The position numbers and the translations under genes were made by a program. Source: Pseudoalteromonas sp. 0303 (GTDB lineage Bacteria; Pseudomonadota; Gammaproteobacteria; Enterobacterales; Alteromonadaceae). Taken from it: 64,000 bases of DNA. Numbering within the stretch: the first letter of the stretch is position 1; each line of letters begins with the position of its first letter. The notes below the pieces were generated by a model. That model was not told the DNA's origin and searched no databases. It saw only the letters and a program-made list of their open reading frames with translations. The stretch is taken from NCBI RefSeq assembly GCF_013349995.1, contig NZ_JABVXF010000021.1, positions 1-64,000 on the forward strand. Direction: 5' to 3'. This document shows, piece by piece, positions 1 to 6,594 of the stretch.

Positions 1-77
1 GCTATCAGCTATCAGCTATCAGCTATCAGCTATCAGCTATCAGCTATCAGCTATCAGCTATCAGCTATCAGCTATCA
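1..77. repeat. Heptamer tandem repeat, 11 copies of gctatca
   Basis: Eleven perfect head-to-tail copies of the 7-bp unit gctatca run from the first base of the window to position 77, then stop in aaaactatg. The array may continue beyond the left edge. It lies outside any credible gene. The 7-bp period is shared by the other short arrays at 126-146, 653-673, 2157-2233 and 2251-2278, all with a CTA or TAG core or a close variant. Function is unknown; perfect copies suggest recent slippage and a variable copy number. Confidence 0.95.
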
Positions 78-125
78 AAACTATGTAGGGCGTCATTTGT
101 GGTGGCAAGTATTGATTCTTGGTTT

Positions 126-176
126 TAGGTGCTAGGTGCTAGGCGCAAATAAAAGACATCGAGTTTCTTCTTTGAG
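126..176. repeat. 51-bp direct repeat, copy A (heptamers plus 32-nt core)
   Basis: Three heptamers (taggtgc, taggtgc, taggcgc) run straight into a 32-nt core at 145-176. The same composite, of exactly the same length, recurs at 653-703; the cores differ at only two positions. The two copies are in direct orientation and bracket the small gene at 254-463 and the hairpin at 508-543, so the segment between them looks like a unit that could be duplicated or deleted by recombination. That role is inference; the repeat itself is seen directly. Confidence 0.85.
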
Positions 177-253
177 TCACTGTTTTTGAAAACAACCCCA
201 GATTCCACTAAGAATATATTTGGATTCAAACTAAGGTAGAATCCTCTTAATTT

Positions 254-463
254 TTAATCATCAATAAGGTCGTAAAATAATTCTGCTTTCTTAATCTCGA
301 GTTCCAACTCTTTTGTGTATGGCAGCCTTACAATATTTCCCACAAGAATTTCATTCACAGTGGTCTTTGCCTCTACAATCGTCATTTTCAACTCTCGACG
401 CAATACCTTATTAAAAGATATTTTTCTAAAACCCGTGGACCACTTCGTAATTTCAATAATCAT
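254..463 (-). CDS. Small protein of unknown function (69 aa), faint L7/L12 C-terminal-like pattern
   Basis: I do not recognise this gene with certainty. The start ATG at 463 has a good ribosome site (GGAAG four bases upstream). The protein is charged, without signal peptide or membrane segment. The helix-turn pattern with IVEAKTTVNEILVG followed by an acidic-basic C-terminal helix resembles the C-terminal domain of ribosomal protein L7/L12, a fold also seen in small orphan proteins. It shares strand with the immunity-like genes further right, and a hairpin family member sits 45 bases upstream of the start. It could be another immunity protein, but nothing in the sequence proves that. Confidence 0.55.
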   Translation of the reverse strand: MIIEITKWSTGFRKISFNKVLRRELKMTIVEAKTTVNEILVGNIVRLPYTKELELEIKKAELFYDLIDD

Positions 464-507
464 TTTCTTCCAGCTTTATACTTACTTATCTAGGTTATTT
501 ACATACA

Positions 508-543
508 CATGGGCTTTTGCTTTTTGCCACTACCTCGCCCATG
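508..543 (-). repeat. Hairpin repeat R1 upstream of the 254-463 gene
   Basis: CATGGGC (508-514) and GCCCATG (537-543) form a perfect 7-bp inverted repeat. The interior and right arm (515-543, 29 nt) recur with two differences at 1616-1644. Both copies lie just upstream of the start codon of a minus-strand small gene, 45 and 35 bases away. On the minus strand the loop carries GAGGTAGTG. There is no T-tract, so it is not a standard terminator. It may be a leader RNA structure, a promoter-linked element or a dispersed REP/MITE-like repeat. Confidence 0.75.
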
Positions 544-652
544 GCATCAGAAAATAATTTAGCTTAACCCCAATGGTTTTATTTAACTACTTACCACCTA
601 TCATATGCATGAAAAATAAATGGGTAACCTTATAGTTGTCTAGTTTAGTTAC

Positions 653-703
653 TAGGTGCTAGGCTTTAGGTGCAAATATAAGATATCGAGTTTCTTCTTT
701 GAG
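653..703. repeat. 51-bp direct repeat, copy B
   Basis: Second copy of the composite at 126-176: three heptamers (taggtgc, taggctt, taggtgc) followed by the 32-nt core at 672-703. It lies just downstream, in the minus-strand sense, of the terminator after the Imm33-like gene at 762-1115. Confidence 0.85.
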
Positions 704-720
704 CCATGTTTATTAAGAAC

Positions 721-743
721 AAAGCCCGAGAGTGCGAAGCTCT
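721..743 (-). terminator. Probable terminator of the 762-1115 gene (family copy T1)
   Basis: Read on the minus strand, AGCTTCGCACTCTCGGGCT is followed by TTG and a T-rich stretch. The stem is short and uses G-U pairs, so it is weaker than the related copies at 1178-1203 and 1715-1742. The sequence match to those copies is what supports it. Confidence 0.5.
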
Positions 744-761
744 GAATTAAAAAGATATTAT

Positions 762-1115
762 CTATTCGTCGTTTGCTACTCCTTCATCAAACCAAACATG
801 TTCTTGCTCTCCACCCAGCATGAATCGATAACCAGGTGGCAAAGCCATATAAATAGCTACTTCAGGTCTATATTTTACAATATGAGTAAAGTGAACCGTT
901 TTTAAACTCGAAATATCTCCATTATATTCGTCAGTGGTTAACCACCAACCGCTCATATGGTCCGGTGAAGGGTAACGAACTCCTTCTAAAGGCAGCCCCT
1001 CATATACACCGTCAGATATTACTACCATTTGCTCCTCGTCAACTGGTGTATATTTTGCACTATAGTGTTCACAACACTTCTGTTGAACTTCTAGCAGATG
1101 AGTTATTCCTTTCAT
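762..1115 (-). CDS. Imm33-like immunity protein, paralogue 1
   Basis: A small soluble protein of 117 aa. The C-terminal half has the pattern SGWWL-T-DE, a histidine in VHFTHIV, PEVAIYMALPPGYRF and HVWFDE, which matches what I recall of Imm33-type immunity proteins of polymorphic toxin systems; the family name is from memory and untested. It aligns end to end with the neighbour at 1222-1569, so the two are paralogues. An in-frame TTG at 1136 would add seven residues, but the ATG at 1115 aligns with the start of the paralogue (MKGIT against MTEIT). Such proteins bind and block one cognate toxin. No toxin gene lies on either side, so it is probably an orphan. Confidence 0.7.
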   Translation of the reverse strand: MKGITHLLEVQQKCCEHYSAKYTPVDEEQMVVISDGVYEGLPLEGVRYPSPDHMSGWWLTTDEYNGDISSLKTVHFTHIVKYRPEVAIYMALPPGYRFMLGGEQEHVWFDEGVANDE

Positions 1116-1177
1116 CTTAAATTGGATACCACACAATTAATTAATCTATCGAGAATATCATCAAAGTTGAAAACAAC

Positions 1178-1203
1178 AAAAAGCCCCCGCGAGTGTGAAG
1201 CTT
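1178..1203 (-). terminator. Terminator of the 1222-1569 gene (family copy T2)
   Basis: On the minus strand AGCTTC pairs with GGGGCT (two G-U pairs) and is followed by TTTTTG. The loop ACACTCGCG is nearly shared with copies T1 and T3, which also follow a small immunity-like gene. Confidence 0.65.
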
Positions 1204-1221
1204 AGAATTCAAACTATGTCG

Positions 1222-1569
1222 TCAAATATTTAATAAAGACTCATCAAACCAAACATCAACATAATCTCCTGCGATTAAAAACCTATAACCCGGAGGTAGC
1301 GCAAGAAATTTTTTGATATCAGGACACCACTCACCTAAATGAGCAACATGAAGAGGAACGAAAAAATCAGGTTCTTCAGAAAACTCATCTCCCCCCCAAA
1401 TGTACCAACCTGTTGTATCTCCTTCAGAGGAGTGTCTTAGTCCATTAATAGGAATAACCCCTTGCTTGACGTTACGAGAAATCCCAACTTTCATATCTTC
1501 GGGAGATGATACAAAGTCAGCATTAAATTCATTACATACCAATCTTTGAATTTTTGTAATTTCAGTCAT
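1222..1569 (-). CDS. Imm33-like immunity protein, paralogue 2
   Basis: 115 aa, soluble, acidic. It carries the pattern TGWYIWGGDEF, PLHVAHL, CPDIKKFLALPPGYRFLI and DVWFDESLLN, which is closer to the remembered Imm33 pattern than the paralogue at 762-1115. The start ATG at 1569 has AAGGTG about 12 bases upstream, and a hairpin repeat (1604-1644) precedes it. Identity with the paralogue is strongest over the last 45 residues, where the LPPGYRF core is shared. Divergence elsewhere is what would be expected if the two neutralise different toxin variants. That is inference, since no toxin gene is visible here. Confidence 0.72.
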   Translation of the reverse strand: MTEITKIQRLVCNEFNADFVSSPEDMKVGISRNVKQGVIPINGLRHSSEGDTTGWYIWGGDEFSEEPDFFVPLHVAHLGEWCPDIKKFLALPPGYRFLIAGDYVDVWFDESLLNI

Positions 1570-1603
1570 TAAAAATCATGCACCTTTTTCTGCGCTTTAA
1601 ACA

Positions 1604-1644
1604 CATGGGAGCAGGTTTTGCTTTTTGTCACTACCTCACCCATG
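1604..1644 (-). repeat. Hairpin repeat R2 upstream of the 1222-1569 gene
   Basis: CATGGG (1604-1609) pairs with CCCATG (1639-1644). The 29-nt core 1616-1644 matches R1 (515-543) at 27 of 29 positions; R2 has five more bases in the left part of the loop. The variable loop and conserved arm suggest a maintained structure or a mobile repeat family. Confidence 0.75.
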
Positions 1645-1714
1645 CCAGCAAGCGGTTCTTTTCATTGAGCAGCTTAGCCAGTCTTGAAAACAAAATCCAA
1701 GCCACCACAGCTAG

Positions 1715-1742
1715 AAAAAACAAGGCCCCGCGAGTGCGAGGC
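1715..1742 (-). terminator. Rho-independent terminator of the Imm27-like gene (family copy T3)
   Basis: On the minus strand GCCTCGC, loop ACTC, GCGGGGC (one G-U pair) is followed by CTTGTTTTTT. This is the best-formed member of the three-copy terminator family at 721-743, 1178-1203 and here. Confidence 0.8.
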
Positions 1743-1778
1743 TTTTGATTCGACAGCGTTAGCTGTTCATTAATTCTC

Positions 1779-2060
1779 TTACTTGAATTTGTATCTGTTT
1801 TTCGCATTATCCAGCGTTAAGTGAATCAAACTCGGTGCACCTGCGCCATGAGAGCCTGAGTCGTCGTATATTAGCTCCCAGAGTCGCCCATCATTAGGAT
1901 CTCGCAGTAAAGTTGACCACCCATCATCGGAATATGCAACGACTAACATTACGTTATTTTTTAAATAATCAATTCGCTGTGCCACTTTATCCGCCACAAC
2001 TTTACCGTTTAAAAAAACATGCTTACCGATTAATTTGTTTTCATCTTTCCTTAGATTCAT
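1779..2060 (-). CDS. Imm27-like immunity protein
   Basis: 93 aa, soluble. The order LIGKHVFLNGKVVADKV-QRI, then DDGWSTLLRDPNDGRLWEL, then GAGAPSLIHLT and a final Tyr-Lys tail matches the Imm27 immunity family as I know it (DG-W-L-RDP-DGR-WE is the hallmark). Members neutralise toxin domains of contact-dependent or secreted polymorphic toxins. The start ATG at 2060 has AGG 11 bases upstream. It is transcribed towards the two Imm33-like genes, but each gene has its own terminator, so they are probably not one operon. No partner toxin is encoded upstream, where the next gene is the yhiN-type flavoprotein. Confidence 0.72.
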   Translation of the reverse strand: MNLRKDENKLIGKHVFLNGKVVADKVAQRIDYLKNNVMLVVAYSDDGWSTLLRDPNDGRLWELIYDDSGSHGAGAPSLIHLTLDNAKNRYKFK

Positions 2061-2156
2061 GTCTTATCAACCTAAATACTGTTCTTCTGGTACTTTTCAG
2101 TTTCGGATTACAAATCCCTCCAGCGCGCTAAAGCACGACCTACAAGCAAGTGCTAA

Positions 2157-2233
2157 CCTAGCTCCTAGAGCCTAGCTCCTATGACCTGACCACTAACCAC
2201 TAACCACTAACCACTAACCACTAACCACTAACA
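2157..2233. repeat. Heptamer array, 11 units in one phase (cctagct then actaacc)
   Basis: From 2157 an unbroken 7-bp phase is kept: cctagct, cctagag, cctagct, cctatga, cctgacc, then six units of actaacc (the last ends in a). The unit changes gradually along the array while the period is kept, which suggests growth by slippage with drift. It is between the Imm27-like gene and the yhiN-type gene and encodes nothing recognisable. Confidence 0.92.
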
Positions 2234-2250
2234 TCTTTCCCCTAGAAGCT

Positions 2251-2278
2251 AGCAACTCGCAACTAGCAACTAGCAACT
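2251..2278. repeat. Heptamer array, four copies of agcaact
   Basis: Units agcaact, cgcaact, agcaact, agcaact end five bases before the stop codon of the yhiN-type gene. This is a third heptamer sequence within 120 bases, again of period seven. Confidence 0.88.
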
Positions 2279-2282
2279 CAAA

Positions 2283-3467
2283 TCAACAATACTGCCCTGC
2301 TGCAAAGCCGCAGCTCCAGGCGTATTGGAAGTTGTAGCCGCCTAGCCAACCGGTGACGTCGGTGACTTCGCCGATGAAATACAGGCCCGGTGACTTTTTC
2401 ACTTCGAAGGTTTTAGAGCTTAACTCGTCGGTGTCTACACCGCCAAGCGTTACTTCGGCCGTTCTGTAACCCTCGGTGCCGTTGGGTTTAATTTGCCAAT
2501 TGTGAATGTAGTCATGTAATGCGTCGATTTGTGCATGGCTTAGCTGGTTTACATTGCAATCAGGGATCGCTTTCGTGTCGTGCAGCATTTCAACAAAACG
2601 CTTTGGTAAAATTGTCGCAAGGGTATTTTTTAGTGACTTTTGCCCTTGGCTTTGACGCCACTGCTCAAGCTGCTGTTTTAAATCGAGCTCGGGTAACAAG
2701 TTGATGTACACAGTTTGCCCTGCACGCCAAAAAGAGCTGATTTGCAGAATCGCTGGGCCTGAAAGGCCGCGGTGAGTAAACAAGATGTTTTCTTTAAACT
2801 GGGTGCCATCTTCACTGGTAACCAGACAAGGAATGCTGATCCCCGATAACCCATCAAAGCGATCTTTATCGTGCTGGTGCAACGTAAATGGCACTAATGC
2901 CGCCATGGTTGGTAGCACTGTTAAACCAAATTGCTCGGCAATTTTATAACCAATTGGTGATGCACCGAGCTTAGGCATGGTTAATCCGCCCGATGCGACA
3001 ACTAACGATTCGCATTGATAGCTGTCTTGCTCAGTAATAACTTCATAGCCCGCATCGGTTTTTGTCACGCTGAGTACTTCGTTACGCAGCGCTATGTTAA
3101 CCCCCGCCCACTCGCACTCAGTTAAAAGAATGTCGACGATATCTTGTGCGCTGTTATCACAAAATAACTGACCCAGCGTTTTATGGTGATACGCCAAGCC
3201 GTGACGGTCCACCAGCTCTATAAAGTCATGCTGGGTATAACGACTTAGGCACGATTTTACAAAGTGAGGGTTGCCACACAAGTAGTTGTCTGGGCTTGCG
3301 TTTTCATTGGTGAAGTTACAACGCCCGCCGCCGCTGATTAATATTTTACGGCCCGGCTTTTTGCCCATATCAAGCACAGTAACATTGCGACCACGGTAGC
3401 CTGCTTGTGCAGCACACATCAAACCTGCGGCACCGGCGCCAATCACAATTACATCTACTTGGGTCAT
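2283..3467 (-). CDS. rdsA: HI0933/BaiN-family flavoprotein (RdsA-type, formerly YhiN)
   Basis: 394 aa FAD enzyme. The N-terminus has the dinucleotide-binding motif IGAGAAGLMCA, the family hallmark GGGRCNFTN lies near residue 50, and a second glycine-rich FAD contact, GEVTDVTGWLGGYN, lies near the C-terminus. The length fits the HI0933 family. The E. coli member YhiN (RdsA) has been assigned as the dihydrouridine synthase for one position of 23S rRNA; the same role here is inference from family. It is a single gene on the minus strand. yhiN, rsmJ, prlC and gor occur in this order in E. coli too, with other genes between, which supports orthology. Start ATG at 3467. Confidence 0.88.
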   Translation of the reverse strand: MTQVDVIVIGAGAAGLMCAAQAGYRGRNVTVLDMGKKPGRKILISGGGRCNFTNENASPDNYLCGNPHFVKSCLSRYTQHDFIELVDRHGLAYHHKTLGQLFCDNSAQDIVDILLTECEWAGVNIALRNEVLSVTKTDAGYEVITEQDSYQCESLVVASGGLTMPKLGASPIGYKIAEQFGLTVLPTMAALVPFTLHQHDKDRFDGLSGISIPCLVTSEDGTQFKENILFTHRGLSGPAILQISSFWRAGQTVYINLLPELDLKQQLEQWRQSQGQKSLKNTLATILPKRFVEMLHDTKAIPDCNVNQLSHAQIDALHDYIHNWQIKPNGTEGYRTAEVTLGGVDTDELSSKTFEVKKSPGLYFIGEVTDVTGWLGGYNFQYAWSCGFAAGQYC

Positions 3468-3790
3468 TACTCATACTCACTAAAAAAATTTAGCTGATTA
3501 TAACAAGTTATTGTCGCTGCTGTGTTAACACTGAGGTGTTTTTACAAAAAAGATAAAACCAAAAAACGAAATAAAGTAAAAACTCAAAACCACAAAATTA
3601 TAACTTTATTATGAGAAAATCACTAAAAAGAACCACAAAAAGACTAGTTTAGACGTCTATACATTTAGTTATAACCAAAATAGAGACAACCATAATAAAA
3701 CGATATTTTAACTAAATTTACATTTATTTTACCTTTGTCCCCCTTCGCGAAAAACATCGTGGAGATTTACATAACAATCTAGGGATCATT
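3468..3790. other. AT-rich divergent intergenic region
   Basis: 323 bases between the rdsA-type gene and the secreted protease gene, which point away from each other, so both promoters should lie here. The stretch is rich in A and T with runs such as aaaaaa and tttt. I could not pick a confident promoter pair. AGGGATC directly before 3791 is the protease ribosome site. Confidence 0.6.
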
Positions 3791-5926
3791 ATGACAACTA
3801 ACAACAACTTGAAGAAGTGCGCAATTGCACTGAGCTTGACTGCGTTGTTTGGGACGACGGCAGCAATGGCTACTCCAAACCAACTTATGTCACCATCTAT
3901 GCAGGAAACTGCGGCGAAATTACAAGGCCAAGAAGGCTTTGGTACACAATTCATCATCAAGTATAAAAACAACAGTGATGAAATGATGACAATGTCGGCA
4001 GCAGAACAAACGCCGACTATGATGAACAAAAAAGCAAAAGGCTTTGTTAAAAACTTCACCAGCAAAAAAGGTAAAGTAAAAGCGCAATATGTTCGTGCAA
4101 TGGCAATGAGTAATCACCACGTAATGCGTGCTGATAAAAAACTTTCTGCTCAAGAAGCACAAGAATTCATGCAAGAGATGGTTGCATCAGGTAACGTTGA
4201 ATACATCGAAATCGACCAAATGTTAAAGCCATTTGCAACGCCTAACGACCCACGTTATGACGACCAATGGCACTACTACGAGCAAGCGGGTGGACTTAAC
4301 CTTCCTACGGCTTGGGATACAGCAACGGGTAGCGGTGTAGTTGTTGCGGTACTTGATACAGGTTACCGCCCTCATGTTGATTTAAATGCCAACATCCTTC
4401 AAGGCTATGACATGATCTCTAATGTTTCTGTAGCTAACGATGGTGGTGGTCGTGATAGCGATGCACGCGATCCGGGTGATGCAATCAGCGCTAACGAATG
4501 TGGTTACACACATGGTGCGCAAAGCTCAAGCTGGCACGGTACGCACGTTGCGGGTACTGTTGCAGCAGTAACTAACAACGGTGAAGGTGTTGCCGGTGTT
4601 GCTTACAACTCAAAAGTTGTTCCTGTACGTGTACTTGGTAAATGTGGTGGTTTAACTTCTGATATCGCTGACGGTATTATCTGGGCTTCAGGTGGTTCAG
4701 TTTCTGGCGTACCTACAAATGCTAATCCTGCTGATGTTATTAACATGAGTTTAGGTGGTAGCGGTTCATGTAGCTCTACAACACAAAACGCTATCAACCA
4801 AGCGCGTAACAACGGCTCTGTAATTGTAATTGCAGCGGGTAACGATAACGATAACTCTGCAAACTACAACCCAGGTAACTGTAATGGCGTTGTAAACGTT
4901 GCATCTGTTGGTCGTAACGGTGGTCGTGCTTACTACTCAAACTACGGTAGCAATATTGACGTTGCAGCACCGGGTGGCGCACAAAGCTTTGCGAATGATT
5001 CTGAAGGTGTGTTATCAACACACAACTCAGGTTCTACAGGCCCAAGCAGCGATTCATATCACTACTCGCAAGGTACGTCGATGGCAGCACCACATGTTGC
5101 GGGTGTAGCAGCGCTAATCAAGCAAGCTAAACCATCTGCAACGCCTGATGAAATCGAAAGCATCTTAAAATCAACAACTCGTTCTTTCCCAGCAACATGT
5201 ACAAGCTGTGGTACAGGTATTGTTGATGCAGCAGCCGCTGTTGCAGCTGCATCAGGCACAACACCGCCACCACCAACAGGTAACGTATTAGAAGATGGTC
5301 AAGCACTCACTGGTTTAAGTGGCTCTGCTAGCAGCCAAACTTTCTACACAATGGAAGTGCCAACAGGTGCAACTAACGTAACCTTCACAATGAGTGGCGG
5401 TACAGGTGATGCTGACCTTTACGTTCGTGCAGGTAGCGCACCAACAACGTCAACCTATGATTGTCGCCCGTATGAAGGCGGTAACAACGAAGTATGTTCT
5501 ATCGATAACCCAACAGCAGGCACTTACCATGTAATGCTGAATGGTTACTCTGCATACTCAGGTGTTAGCCTTGTGGGTGATTTAACAACTTCTGGCGGTG
5601 GTTCAGGCTCAGGTTCACCACAAGCAGGTGGCGGTACAGTGACTGATATCTCTGCAAGTGCTGGTCAATGGAAACATTACACGCTAGAAGTACCAGCAGG
5701 TATGGCAAGCTTCACTGTTACGACGTCTGGTGGTTCGGGTGATGCTGACTTATTCGTTAAGTTTGGTAGCCAACCAACGTCATCTAGCTATGACTGTCGT
5801 CCGTACAAAAACGGTAACGCAGAAACATGTACATTCAGTAATCCACAAGCAGGTACGTGGCACTTAAGCTTAAATGCTTACCGTACTTTCTCTGGTGTAA
5901 CATTGGATGCACAGTATCAACCTTAA
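3791..5926 (+). CDS. Secreted subtilisin-like serine protease with two PPC domains
   Basis: 711 aa S8 peptidase. Residues 1-27 form a Sec signal peptide (LFGTTAAMA cleavage region). About 50-147 is an I9 inhibitor propeptide. The catalytic domain follows with Asp189 (VAVLDTG), His249 (HGTHVAG), the oxyanion Asn351 (AAGND) and Ser430 (GTSMAAPHVAG). Two pre-peptidase C-terminal domains lie at about 500-600 and 613-711, each with a GDADLYV/GDADLFV motif and a cysteine pair (YDCRPY and a later Cys), joined by Gly/Ser-rich linkers. PPC domains are usually cleaved off after secretion or bind insoluble substrate. Such enzymes let marine Pseudoalteromonas digest extracellular protein, including collagen-like matter. 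It is monocistronic, with its own promoter region and a strong terminator. Confidence 0.95.
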   Translation: MTTNNNLKKCAIALSLTALFGTTAAMATPNQLMSPSMQETAAKLQGQEGFGTQFIIKYKNNSDEMMTMSAAEQTPTMMNKKAKGFVKNFTSKKGKVKAQYVRAMAMSNHHVMRADKKLSAQEAQEFMQEMVASGNVEYIEIDQMLKPFATPNDPRYDDQWHYYEQAGGLNLPTAWDTATGSGVVVAVLDTGYRPHVDLNANILQGYDMISNVSVANDGGGRDSDARDPGDAISANECGYTHGAQSSSWHGTHVAGTVAAVTNNGEGVAGVAYNSKVVPVRVLGKCGGLTSDIADGIIWASGGSVSGVPTNANPADVINMSLGGSGSCSSTTQNAINQARNNGSVIVIAAGNDNDNSANYNPGNCNGVVNVASVGRNGGRAYYSNYGSNIDVAAPGGAQSFANDSEGVLSTHNSGSTGPSSDSYHYSQGTSMAAPHVAGVAALIKQAKPSATPDEIESILKSTTRSFPATCTSCGTGIVDAAAAVAAASGTTPPPPTGNVLEDGQALTGLSGSASSQTFYTMEVPTGATNVTFTMSGGTGDADLYVRAGSAPTTSTYDCRPYEGGNNEVCSIDNPTAGTYHVMLNGYSAYSGVSLVGDLTTSGGGSGSGSPQAGGGTVTDISASAGQWKHYTLEVPAGMASFTVTTSGGSGDADLFVKFGSQPTSSSYDCRPYKNGNAETCTFSNPQAGTWHLSLNAYRTFSGVTLDAQYQP

Positions 5927-5961
5927 TAGTTGATCTCCCCAGTATCCCCCTGGGACTTTTC

Positions 5962-5986
5962 AGCCGGACTTACGTCCGGCTTTTTT
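5962..5986 (+). terminator. Terminator of the protease gene
   Basis: AGCCGGAC, loop TTAC, GTCCGGCT then a run of six T, a textbook rho-independent terminator 36 bases after the stop codon. Confidence 0.95.
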
Positions 5987-6014
5987 ATACTTACATTAAT
6001 AAAACGAATTGCTA

Positions 6015-6488
6015 TTAAAGCTTTTCAAGCACAGCTTCAGCGCGGCTCACTACAAACTCTTTGTCTTGTTCAACAAACAGCCCTGTCACCGTTTGGTTTT
6101 CAACGATCATCGCATAACGCTTTGAACGTACGCCACCAAAGCCAGCTGTGTCTTTATCTAGACCAAGTGCTTTAGTAAAGCTTGCATCACCATCAGCTAA
6201 CATACGAATATGCTCAGCGTTATGAGCTTCACCCCATGCTTTCATTACAAATGCATCGTTCACCGATACGCAGTAAATTGCATCAACGCCTTTCGCGGTA
6301 ATTTTATCGGCTAGCGTAATAAACTCTGGTAAGTGGGCATTTGAACAGGTTGGCGTAAATGCACCTGGCACCGCAAATAGCACCACTTTTTTATCTGCAA
6401 ATAATGCCTCTGTTGATAGGGTTTGCATGCCCTCGCTGGTTAATTCGCTAAGGGTTGCTGCAGGTAAAGTTTGGCCTTGTTCAATCAT
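6015..6488 (-). CDS. Peroxiredoxin, Prx5-like
   Basis: 157 aa thioredoxin-fold peroxidase that reduces H2O2 and alkyl hydroperoxides. The peroxidatic cysteine is in VPGAFTPTCSNAHLP, the signature of the Prx5 (atypical 2-Cys) group; a second Cys lies in AIYCVSV. Residues such as GGVRSKRYAMIVENQTV complete the core fold. There is no C-terminal glutaredoxin extension, so an external thiol donor is expected. The start ATG at 6488 (MIEQG) has AAGGA seven bases upstream; the reading frame stays open to 6566, but the added residues do not fit the family. A structured spacer separates it from the chemoreceptor gene upstream. Confidence 0.9.
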   Translation of the reverse strand: MIEQGQTLPAATLSELTSEGMQTLSTEALFADKKVVLFAVPGAFTPTCSNAHLPEFITLADKITAKGVDAIYCVSVNDAFVMKAWGEAHNAEHIRMLADGDASFTKALGLDKDTAGFGGVRSKRYAMIVENQTVTGLFVEQDKEFVVSRAEAVLEKL

Positions 6489-6554
6489 CGTGATTCCTTG
6501 AAAGAAAATAAGAGTACAGAGTATATACCCAAAAAATTGAATACCGCATGATTT

Positions 6555-6587
6555 AAGGGCAAACAATGCAAACCATTGCTCGCCCCT
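6555..6587 (-). other. Imperfect inverted repeat between chemoreceptor and peroxiredoxin genes
   Basis: On the minus strand AAGGGGCGAGCAATG pairs with CATTGTTTGCCCTT (G-U pairs and one bulge) around the loop GTTTG. It starts 8 bases after the chemoreceptor stop codon, where a terminator is expected, but no T-run follows. Confidence 0.5.
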
Positions 6588-6594
6588 TGAAGAG

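Noticed and set aside
1..77. CRISPR-like repeat array
   Set aside because: Units are 7 bp without spacers; this is a simple tandem repeat.
315..557. 80-codon plus-strand frame
   Set aside because: It overlaps the minus-strand small gene and a hairpin repeat, has no ribosome site and a composition unlike real proteins of the window.
126..1742. Integron attC sites between cassettes
   Set aside because: The repeats lack the paired R and L core-site motifs and the imperfect long palindrome of attC, and no integrase is visible.
1913..2131. Plus-strand frame opposite the Imm27-like gene
   Set aside because: No family pattern and no ribosome site; a mirror of the coding minus strand.
3724..4174. 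Antisense frames over the protease start
   Set aside because: They are shadows of the strongly coding subtilase frame.
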